A stretch of 29,437 nt of DNA from positions 45,249-74,685 of the forward strand of contig DHHV01000039.1 of assembly GCA_002403455.1 (NCBI GenBank). Reading direction: 5' to 3'. Shown in pieces: positions 1 to 5,993 of the stretch. Numbering within the stretch: position 1 is the stretch's first letter; each line of letters begins with the position of its first letter. A program made the position numbers and the translations under genes. The DNA comes from Hyphomonadaceae bacterium UBA4763 (GTDB lineage Bacteria > Pseudomonadota > Alphaproteobacteria > Caulobacterales > Aquidulcibacteraceae). The notes under the pieces are model-generated. The model did no database searches and was not told the origin of the DNA. It worked only from the letters and a program-made list of their open reading frames with translations.

Positions 1-1
1 G

Positions 2-802
2 CTTCCCCCGCCGCAAGAGGCGCAATGGATTGCCCCCGGTCGAGATATTTCGGCAATATTGGCGAAAGAGCCGGTCGCCTGCGTCAAAAGAAGTCACAAT
101 AAATTAGAAAGTGAGGCGATCCGGCGCGGGGAAATCGCGTTTAATTCGCCGTTTTTGCTGGGCGGGCAGGCAGCAAAACAAGGCATCTCTTGCGCCGCCT
201 GCCATCGAAATGGGCGCGGCAATCCTGATTTCTTCTTTGCGGGCCTGTCGGACGCGGCCGGACGCGTCGACGTCAGCCAAGCCTTTTTCGGTCCGGCGCG
301 CGAGGATCACCGCGACAACCCGGTAAAAATTCCTGATTTGGCGCTCCCGGAAGGGCAAAAAATGGTCGATCGGGCCGATGATCAGGCGCTGACCGCGTTT
401 TTAACGAGCCAAATCATCGACGAATTTCACGCCCGCGCGCCCGGTCAAACGGTTTTGGACGGCTTGAAAGCCTATTTACGCAGCATCGATACGGCCAATT
501 GCGCGCCGGATGCGGTGCAGAAAGTGCGTATGGAAGGCTTTTTAGCGCTCGGACTGGATGCCTATCGCACCAGTTTTGCGGTGGACAACGCGGCGGATCG
601 GGCGTTTTTTCGCGATTCAGCGCGGCATTTCTTGCGCAAAACCCATGACCGATTGGCCGGAAAAGGCGCAAAAAGCCTGCGCCAAAGACTGGTTTTGGCG
701 AGCGCGCAGATGGAAAAGGGCGCGGATTTCGCCGATATTGAGGCCGATTTGCAGACAATTTCGCGCCAAATAGCGGCAAGATCAACGCAACTTACGCGCT
801 AA
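2..802 (+). CDS. c-type cytochrome-like protein, 5' end outside the window
   Basis: The reading frame is open to the left edge without a stop, so this is the C-terminal part (about 266 residues) of a longer gene; a TTG at 59 is possible as a start but unlikely to be the true one. A single haem c attachment motif, CAACH, lies near codons 45-50 counted from that TTG, preceded by a segment (GEIAFNSPFLLGGQAA) that resembles the approach to the haem in cytochrome c peroxidase-like proteins. Further on come a conserved-looking stretch with RADDQAL and a LDGLKAYLRSID helix, which I associate with periplasmic cytochromes of that type. The expected location is periplasmic, but the signal peptide would be off the window. 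No second CxxCH is visible. Its partners lie outside the window. The haem motif is seen directly; the subfamily is inference. Confidence 0.75.
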   Translation, partial: LPPPQEAQWIAPGRDISAILAKEPVACVKRSHNKLESEAIRRGEIAFNSPFLLGGQAAKQGISCAACHRNGRGNPDFFFAGLSDAAGRVDVSQAFFGPAREDHRDNPVKIPDLALPEGQKMVDRADDQALTAFLTSQIIDEFHARAPGQTVLDGLKAYLRSIDTANCAPDAVQKVRMEGFLALGLDAYRTSFAVDNAADRAFFRDSARHFLRKTHDRLAGKGAKSLRQRLVLASAQMEKGADFADIEADLQTISRQIAARSTQLTR

Positions 803-1022
803 AACCCCGCAAATAGCGGGCAAGAACGCGCCAATTAGCTGTCAGAACGCCGCATTTAAGCGCTGGCAAGCGGCCATTTGCGCGCAACATTGGACCCTAT
901 CGGCGCCAATTCCGCGATTCATGCGGACGCCGGGACGGCCAAAGGCGCCCCAACGCAGCGTGACCGCGAATTCCACCTTGCCGAGGCGGTCGCGGTTTGG
1001 TACCAGCTTCGCCCTGCGTTGA

Positions 1023-1096
1023 GGCCACGTGGCGGAATGGTTACGCAGAGGACTGCAAATCCTTGTATCCCAGTTCGATTCTGGGCGTGGCCTCCA
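1023..1096 (+). tRNA. tRNA-Cys (GCA)
   Basis: The acceptor stem GGCCACG (1023-1029) pairs with CGTGGCC (1086-1092), followed by discriminator U and an encoded CCA (1094-1096). The anticodon stem is GAGGA/TCCTT (one G-U pair) around a seven-base loop with anticodon GCA at 1055-1057. The T-arm carries GTTCGATTC. The U discriminator is typical of cysteine tRNA. A short T tract follows at 1099-1105. Confidence 0.97.
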
Positions 1097-1123
1097 GATT
1101 TTTTCGACGATGACATCCCGTTA

Positions 1124-2110
1124 TCAAGACGCGACGCGGTCGGCGTCCGGATCGGCCTCTAACATCGCCACCATGAAATAATCCTGCGGATCGGTCCAGA
1201 CCTGGCCTAGTCGCCAGCCGGCCTCGGCGGCGCGGCGCGAGAGTTGGGGGCGGGTGTATTTGTAGGAATTCTCGGTGTGCAGGCTCTCGCCCGCCGCAAA
1301 GAGGTAGGAGACGCCGTCCAGCTCAATCCGCGTCGGGCGCTGCGCCACCAGATGCATCTCGATGCGCGACTGGCCGGCATTCCAGCGCGCCGCATGCGCA
1401 AAATCGGCAAGGCATAGGCGCGCGCCGAGGTCGTTCACCATGCGCCGCAGCAAATTAAGATTAAAGGCGGCGGTGACGCCGGGGCCATCGTTATAAGCAT
1501 TCACCAATGGACGCGGGTTTTTGACGAGGTCAACCCCAATCAGCATCTTGGCCGTCGCGCCAAGACTTTGGCGGGCGCGGCGCAAAAACGTGATCGCCTC
1601 TGGCGGATCGAGATTGCCAAGCGTTGAGCCCGGGAAAAACCCCAATTTCGGCGCGGACGGCAAAGCCGCCAAGGCTTTGGCGAACGGGGCGGTGAAATCG
1701 GCGGCGATGGCGTAAAGCGGCAATTTCGGAAAACGCGCCCGCAAGCGTTGTTGCGCTTGGTTGAGGGTCTCGGCGTCGATTTCGAGGGCGGCATAGCCTG
1801 CCGGCGCCGGCAGGCTCTCCAGCAGCGCTTCGGACTTATGGCTGGCGCCGGCCCCAAATTCAACGACCAGACGCTGCGCGCCACAGGCCGCTGCAATCTC
1901 GCGCGCAAAATGGGCCATGATCGAGCGCTCGGTTCGGGTCGGGTAATATTCGGGCAGCGCGGTGATTTCTTCGAATAAAGCCGAGCCCCGCGCGTCATAA
2001 AAGTATTTCGGCGAAATCGCTTTGGGCTGCGCGGCGAGCGCCGCATGGGCTGCCTGACGAAAATCGGCGAAGGAATCGTTGGCGCAAAGCGCGCGACGGG
2101 AAGCGGGCAT
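1124..2110 (-). CDS. egtD: L-histidine N-alpha-methyltransferase EgtD
   Basis: EgtD transfers three methyl groups from S-adenosylmethionine to histidine to make hercynine, the first step of ergothioneine synthesis. The 328-residue product begins MPASRRALC and has the family's N-terminal segment (SPKYFYDARGSALFEEIT, then LPEYYPTRTE) and a SAM-binding loop VVEFGAGASHKSEALL; the length fits the family (about 320 residues). I chose the ATG at 2110 rather than the upstream in-frame start at 2152 because it lies two bases after the egtB stop and has a GAGGA-type ribosome site about 10 bases before it; the longer form would overlap egtB. It is the downstream gene of an egtB-egtD pair and is almost certainly co-transcribed. 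The soluble product acts in the cytoplasm. Confidence 0.95.
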   Translation of the reverse strand: MPASRRALCANDSFADFRQAAHAALAAQPKAISPKYFYDARGSALFEEITALPEYYPTRTERSIMAHFAREIAAACGAQRLVVEFGAGASHKSEALLESLPAPAGYAALEIDAETLNQAQQRLRARFPKLPLYAIAADFTAPFAKALAALPSAPKLGFFPGSTLGNLDPPEAITFLRRARQSLGATAKMLIGVDLVKNPRPLVNAYNDGPGVTAAFNLNLLRRMVNDLGARLCLADFAHAARWNAGQSRIEMHLVAQRPTRIELDGVSYLFAAGESLHTENSYKYTRPQLSRRAAEAGWRLGQVWTDPQDYFMVAMLEADPDADRVAS

Positions 2111-2112
2111 GG

Positions 2113-3384
2113 TCAAAGGTCCTCTGCTAGGCGCAGGCCCATCATCTGCCAACGCTGCCAGGGGTAGAAAAAGTTGCGATAGCTGCGGCGAATATGATCG
2201 CGCGGCGTGAAGACCGATCCGCCTTTGAGCACCAGCTGATTGGCCATGAATTTGCCGTTATATTCGCCCAGCGCCCCCGAAAGCGGCTTGAAACCCGGAT
2301 GTGGGGCAAAGGCGCTCGATGTCCATTGCCACAAATCACCAAACATCTGGCGAAGACCTGTCGTCGCGGCGGCGGGTCGGGCGATGGCGTCGCCCGAGTC
2401 AAAAAACGGCCCGTCGAGCGGAACGGCGGCGGCGGCGTGCTCCCATTCGGCTTCGGTCGGCAGGCGTTTGCCCGCAAAGCGGGCATAGGCGTCGGCTTCG
2501 TAAAAGCTGACATGGGCGACCGGGGCGGCGGGCTCGAGCGGACGCAGGCCGAACGGGGTCATGGCCATGGTCCAGGCGCCGGCGCCATCCGCGCGCCAAT
2601 AAAGCGGGCTGCGCCAGTTTTCGCTTTGCGCGCGCGCCCAGCCATCGGCGAGCCAAAATTCGGGCCGATCATAGCCGCCTTCGGCGATGAAATCCGCCCA
2701 TTCTTGATGGGTGACCAAACGGTCGGCGAGCCGAAACGGGGCGAGGAAGGCTTTGGCGCGCGGCCGCTCGCAATCAAAGGCAAAGCCGTCCGGGCCGGCG
2801 CCGATCTCGACCAGGCCGCCGGCAAAATCGACCCAGCCGAGCGGCGACGCGGGGGAATGATCAAGGGCCGGGGCGGTGTCAGGCGCGCGCAGCGCCGGAT
2901 TGAGCGGGTTTTGCGCGAACAGATGCAACAGATCGGTTTGCAGCAATTCCTGGTGCTGCTCTTCATGCTGCAGGCCGAGCATCAAAATCGCGGCGGCGGC
3001 GGCATGGGCGAACCGACCCGCGGCGATGGCGGCCTCGATGCGGCGATCGATCGCCCCGCGATAATCGAGAATGTCAGCGAGGCTGGGGCGGGTCAACAGC
3101 CCGCGCGCTGGGCGCGGATGGCGCGCGCCGACGGCTTCGTAATAAGAATTCCAGAGATAATCATAGGAATCGTTAAAAGGCTTAAAATTGGCTTCGACTT
3201 CGGTGAGCGCCATGCGCTCAAAAAACCAGGTAGTATGGGCCAAATGCCATTTGGCCGGGCTGCAATCGGGCATAGATTGAACGGTGAGGTCGGCCTCGCT
3301 CAATCCTTGAATTAACGTGAGGCTCCGCGCCCGGATTTTGGCAAAGACCTGCGATAAATCGTCAATGCTTGCTTCAAACGCCAT
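2113..3384 (-). CDS. egtB: hercynine oxygenase / sulfoxide synthase EgtB
   Basis: EgtB is the non-haem iron enzyme that joins hercynine to a thiol donor (gamma-glutamylcysteine or cysteine) with oxygen, giving the sulfoxide intermediate of ergothioneine. The 423-residue protein has an N-terminal DinB-like domain (about 1-170) and a C-terminal formylglycine-generating-enzyme/sulfatase-modifying fold (about 185-420; motifs KRLPTEAEWEHAA and LKGGSVFTPRDHIRRSYRNF). The iron ligands expected from the family are His50 (HLAHTTWFFE) and His140/His144 (HEEQHQE). The start at 3384 has an AAGG ribosome site eight bases upstream. egtD follows after a two-base gap, so the pair encodes the methylation and C-S bond steps. 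No egtE-type lyase or egtC is seen nearby. The choice of thiol donor cannot be read from sequence alone. Confidence 0.95.
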   Translation of the reverse strand: MAFEASIDDLSQVFAKIRARSLTLIQGLSEADLTVQSMPDCSPAKWHLAHTTWFFERMALTEVEANFKPFNDSYDYLWNSYYEAVGARHPRPARGLLTRPSLADILDYRGAIDRRIEAAIAAGRFAHAAAAAILMLGLQHEEQHQELLQTDLLHLFAQNPLNPALRAPDTAPALDHSPASPLGWVDFAGGLVEIGAGPDGFAFDCERPRAKAFLAPFRLADRLVTHQEWADFIAEGGYDRPEFWLADGWARAQSENWRSPLYWRADGAGAWTMAMTPFGLRPLEPAAPVAHVSFYEADAYARFAGKRLPTEAEWEHAAAAVPLDGPFFDSGDAIARPAAATTGLRQMFGDLWQWTSSAFAPHPGFKPLSGALGEYNGKFMANQLVLKGGSVFTPRDHIRRSYRNFFYPWQRWQMMGLRLAEDL

Positions 3385-3545
3385 GGAGATCGCCTTGGGG
3401 GTCGTCGCTGCAGATGTAAGGCGTTTTTGGCCGATCGGTCGTGGTTAATGGCGGCGAAACGAGTCACCATTTGGTTACCATTTCACTGGAGCCTCCAGCT
3501 TATCGGCAAATCAATCGCCGCTAAACCCGCGAGGAGATGAATTTC

Positions 3546-4058
3546 ATGCTGCAAATCACCGCAATCGATGCGCAAAACCGCGCTGAGGCCATCGAGATTT
3601 TGACGGTAACGGCGCTGACCAATGCCACTGAGGCGCTGGCGGCGGATGTGGCGCTGGCGCGGCTGGCCGGTCTTGCCCGCAATGACGGCTTTGCGCTGTT
3701 GGCCCGCGTGGAGGGCTTGGCGGCGGGCGTCTTGTTGGCCATCCCGAACCGCTCGGCGCGGCTGAACCCTGGCATTTTCGAATGCGCGATCGCGGTCGCC
3801 CCGACCATGGCGGGCCTGGGCGTCAGCAAAGCGCTGTTGATCGACGCCTTGGCGCAGGCCGGACAAGCCGGCGCGCGGTTTGTGATCGCCACCCTGACGG
3901 CCGATGCTGCCGACCATGCCTTTGCCGCCGCCCAGAGCCTTGGCTTTCAGATGACCGGTCTGTTGAGCCATGGCGCGCAAGACTTTATCGTCGTCAGCCG
4001 GGCGGTCGCCGCCAGCGCCGCTGCACGCGACGCCGCGCCGATGGCGATTGCGGCCTAA
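3546..4058 (+). CDS. putative GNAT-family N-acetyltransferase
   Basis: The product is 170 residues, rich in alanine and leucine. Its middle and C-terminal parts fit the GNAT fold: a strand IFECAIAVAPTMAGLG leads into a helix (VSKALLIDALAQAGQAG), the place where acetyl-CoA is bound through an (R/Q)xxGxG-like loop, followed by RFVIATLTADAADHAFAAAQSLGFQMTG, which resembles the family's 'N..A..LYEKLGF' segment. The basic residues usual in the acetyl-CoA loop are weak here, so the assignment is tentative and the substrate unknown. I prefer the ATG at 3546, nine bases after GAGGAG (3531-3536), over the ATG at 3537, which abuts that ribosome site. The gene is monocistronic: divergent from egtB on the left and ended by a strong terminator on the right. 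Confidence 0.7.
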   Translation: MLQITAIDAQNRAEAIEILTVTALTNATEALAADVALARLAGLARNDGFALLARVEGLAAGVLLAIPNRSARLNPGIFECAIAVAPTMAGLGVSKALLIDALAQAGQAGARFVIATLTADAADHAFAAAQSLGFQMTGLLSHGAQDFIVVSRAVAASAAARDAAPMAIAA

Positions 4059-4088
4059 TCGCTCGACTGGTTGGTATAAGATGATCAC

Positions 4089-4121
4089 CCCCCTCGCTGG
4101 CGACAGCGAGGGGGTTTTGTT
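4089..4121 (+). terminator. Rho-independent terminator
   Basis: A perfect 11-bp stem CCCCCTCGCTG (4089-4099) / CAGCGAGGGGG (4104-4114) closes on a GCGA tetraloop and is followed by TTTTGTT. It lies 30 bases after the stop of the GNAT-like gene and would end its transcript. Confidence 0.92.
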
Positions 4122-4189
4122 GGGATGGTTGCAAGGGGCAAGGTCGATCGGGGCCGTCCGGGGAATCCGCTCGCAGGCGAAATTCGGCG

Positions 4190-5002
4190 CTACGGATTGG
4201 CGGCGGGGCGCAGATTGTCCCAACGGCGCGGGCGGGTCAGCAGGCTGCGGACATAAGCGATATTCTCGGCCGCGATGGCCGGCGGCACGTCCTCGCCGGC
4301 GACCAATTCGGCTTCGTCGAAGCGCCCTTGCAAAGCAATCGCCAACGCCAGATTTTGGCGGACATGGGGCGGGGCGTTGGGGCTGTCGACCGCACGGCGC
4401 AAATTGACTTCGGCCTGTTCGGGCTGGCCCTCAATCAAGTAGGACAGGCCCAGATTGCCCAAAATGGCGGGCTCGTCCGGCGCAAGGGTGAGCGCGCGCT
4501 GATAATGCTCGCGGGCGACGACATGGCGGCCCAATTGGTCATTGGCCGCGCCGAGCAGGTTCGAGACTTGCCAGTCCTGCGGACGCTGCACGGCCAGCCG
4601 GCGCAGCGGCTCCAGCGCGGCGAAGCCATCGCCGGCGGCGATGCGCGCGCGCGATAATTCCAGCAGCAGATCCGGATCATTCGGGTGCAGCGCCAAGGAT
4701 TGCGCGGCGATTTCGACGGCGCGCGCCTGATTGCCCAAGCGGCGCAGAACCTTTGTCAGCTTGACGCCCGCCTCGCGATCGGCCGGGTTTTTCTCGAATT
4801 CGCCGCCCCAGAAGGTCGCCTGGGTGAGGAGGTCGTGATTCTCGACCAAGGCGCGTTCTTCCTGCGTGGCGGGCAAGATGGCTTGGGCTTGCGCCTCGCC
4901 GGCCGCTTTGAGTTGGGTTTCCTGGGCTGTCGGCTCAAGGCCGGCGCAAGCGGCGCAAACCAGACTGGCGCCAAGGAGGGAGAACAGGGTCGGTGATCGC
5001 AT
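4190..5002 (-). CDS. TadD-like tetratricopeptide repeat protein, probable lipoprotein
   Basis: The protein (270 residues from the ATG at 5002; an ATG at 5020 would add six) starts with a secretion signal, MRSPTLFSLLGASLVCAAC, whose last cysteine is a plausible though imperfect lipidation site. About four TPR units follow, for example VLRRLGNQARAVEIAAQSLA, then helices ending in LHPNDPD, QRPQDW and LAPDEP. The C-terminal tail (NLALAIALQGRFDEAELVAG, then IAAENIAYVRSLL) resembles TadD, the TPR lipoprotein of Flp/Tad pilus assembly. No other tad gene is present in the window, so pilus function is not supported by context; an orphan TPR lipoprotein is the safer reading. GAGG lies six bases before the ATG at 5002. 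It sits just downstream of an unknown gene (5046-5477), probably in the same transcript. Confidence 0.75.
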   Translation of the reverse strand: MRSPTLFSLLGASLVCAACAGLEPTAQETQLKAAGEAQAQAILPATQEERALVENHDLLTQATFWGGEFEKNPADREAGVKLTKVLRRLGNQARAVEIAAQSLALHPNDPDLLLELSRARIAAGDGFAALEPLRRLAVQRPQDWQVSNLLGAANDQLGRHVVAREHYQRALTLAPDEPAILGNLGLSYLIEGQPEQAEVNLRRAVDSPNAPPHVRQNLALAIALQGRFDEAELVAGEDVPPAIAAENIAYVRSLLTRPRRWDNLRPAANP

Positions 5003-5045
5003 GACGCGCCTCGCAAACATTGCGTGGAAACATCCTGGTTTATGG

Positions 5046-5477
5046 TCAAGCCAAGGTTAACGCTTCTGGTTCGGCGGCGATCGTGATCAACAAGGCGACG
5101 AGGCAGGGCGGCGAAGCGCGCCCCAAGGCGTCCCAAAGGTGGTCGGCGACGGCCTCGGTTTGCAGCGCGGCGGCGGCGCGCAGAGCCCGCGTCAGCGCCA
5201 ATTCTTGGCGGCTGCGGATTGGCTCGCCCGGCAAGCCGAACGTCAACGGGCGCGCCGACCAAACGCCGAGCAACCGCGCCAAGGTGAAGACATGCCCCGG
5301 ATCGGGCCGGCGGTCGGGCGCATCGGCACGCGGGCGGGTGATCTGCTCTTGCCAGCCAAGGCCCCAGACAATGGCGCGGATGGCTTCGAGGACGTCCTCG
5401 GCGGCAAAGGCCGACGCAGCGATCGCATCGGGCCAGGCCGGCATTGATGAAGGCTGGGGGTGGGGCAGATCGGGCAT
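5046..5477 (-). CDS. hypothetical protein, 143 residues
   Basis: I do not recognise this family. The product has a proline-rich start (MPDLPHPQPSSMP), a helical stretch (AEDVLEAIRAIVWGLGWQEQ), a more polar middle with many arginines, and an alanine/leucine-rich C-terminus (LTRALRAAAALQTEAVADHLWDALG, then CLVALLITIAAEPEAL). There is no signal peptide and no clear membrane span except a weakly hydrophobic stretch near the end. An AAGG ribosome site lies eight bases before the ATG. It is followed 43 bases later by the TadD-like gene on the same strand, so the two may share a transcript and a process. Overlapping frames here are also long because the region is GC-rich, so there is some risk that the ORF is spurious. 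Confidence 0.55.
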   Translation of the reverse strand: MPDLPHPQPSSMPAWPDAIAASAFAAEDVLEAIRAIVWGLGWQEQITRPRADAPDRRPDPGHVFTLARLLGVWSARPLTFGLPGEPIRSRQELALTRALRAAAALQTEAVADHLWDALGRASPPCLVALLITIAAEPEALTLA

Positions 5478-5565
5478 CAGCGCGCCTTTTTGTAATTGCG
5501 AATGAATCGCAATATGGACGCGCGCGGCGGGGATGTCCAGTCACGAAATGGCGTGACGGCGGCTT

Positions 5566-5726
5566 GTGTGGCGATTCTGAAATTCGCCCCATCATCGTAG
5601 CGTGCTCTGAACGAATTTCAGGATCAAAGCCACACGAGAAATCAATAAGTTTTAGTGTCCTTTTTGAACCAGAAGGTCATTAATCGCTTGACCCAATTAC
5701 CGGACGAACTTTTGATTCAGGGCACA
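5566..5726 (+). repeat. dispersed repeat copy A, modules Y and Z (MITE-like)
   Basis: Module Y (5566-5635) is an imperfect palindrome: GTGTGGC (5566-5572) pairs with GCCACAC (5629-5635), and CTGAAATTCG (5577-5586) pairs with CGAATTTCAG (5612-5621). After a 17-base spacer comes module Z (5653-5726), also palindromic but degraded. The unit matches the reverse complement of 26858-27019 with about 10 mismatches in each of the roughly 70-base modules and a spacer of equal length. The sequence is directly seen; the reading as a miniature transposable element rests on the better-preserved second copy. Confidence 0.88.
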
Positions 5727-5766
5727 AGCGCATCTTCAAGTTAATCCAAGTGAGTAAAGATGCGCT
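5727..5766 (+). repeat. dispersed repeat copy A, module X (hairpin)
   Basis: This is a 40-base module with perfect 10-bp arms: AGCGCATCTT (5727-5736) and AAGATGCGCT (5757-5766). It matches the reverse complement of 27021-27060 with four differences. Here it follows module Z; in the other copy it sits on the far side of module Y, so it has changed position relative to the YZ unit. Confidence 0.87.
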
Positions 5767-5773
5767 CGATTAT

Positions 5774-5836
5774 TGTTTTTGCGCATTTTCTTTGCGCGAA
5801 CCGGTTCCCGCTTCGCTTAAAAATGCTTTTGGCTAC
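5774..5836 (+). repeat. dispersed repeat copy A, module W (GAACCGGTTC core)
   Basis: This stretch shares a core GCGAACCGGTTCCC, then TTCGCTT and AAAAT blocks and GGCTAC/TGCTAC, with the reverse complement of 26790-26857 just upstream of serS. Repeats with this core are common between genes in Alphaproteobacteria. No gene start lies close to this copy. Confidence 0.7.
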
Positions 5837-5868
5837 GTAAAACCAAGCTCGCCACTAAGAATTCAACA

Positions 5869-5914
5869 GAGGCCGGTTTCGCACAGGACAAGTCCTGTGC
5901 GAAACCGACGCCTC
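5869..5914. repeat. long perfect palindrome / hairpin
   Basis: The arms CGGTTTCGCACAGGAC (5874-5889) and GTCCTGTGCGAAACCG (5892-5907) are perfect reverse complements separated by only AA. The stem resumes outside a two-base bulge with GAGGC (5869-5873) and GCCTC (5910-5914), giving 21 paired positions. No T tract follows directly on either strand, so it is not a standard terminator. It lies 80 bases past the stop of the prolyl oligopeptidase gene and could be an RNA-stabilising hairpin, a protein-binding site or the end of a mobile element. Confidence 0.85.
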
Positions 5915-5993
5915 CTTGCTCTATCAGGAGCCACAATTAAAAAAAAAGCGGCAAGAGCTCTTAAAGTAAGTGAGCGCGACAGACCATAAACGA

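Larger units (their letters stand above)
5478..5993. other. gene-free intergenic region holding repeat modules and a palindrome
   Basis: This 516-base stretch between the unknown gene starting at 5477 and the prolyl oligopeptidase stop holds no convincing gene. It contains modules Y, Z, X and W of a dispersed repeat (5566-5836), then a long hairpin (5869-5914) and a run of nine A (5939-5947). The base composition is more AT-rich than in the neighbouring genes. On the minus strand the A run becomes a T run soon after the oligopeptidase stop, but no good stem precedes it. Confidence 0.8.

Noticed and set aside
805..820. CCCGC/GCGGG hairpin after the cytochrome gene
   Set aside because: The stem is only five bases and no T tract follows on the plus strand; on the minus strand it is too far from any gene end to assign.
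2194..3315. Long plus-strand ORF opposite egtB
   Set aside because: It is a shadow frame of a well-supported gene; its translation is low-complexity glycine/arginine-rich with no recognisable domain.
5939..5968. A9/T9 tract after the prolyl oligopeptidase as a terminator
   Set aside because: The preceding AAGAGCTCTT is a palindrome without room for a loop, so no stable hairpin is supported.
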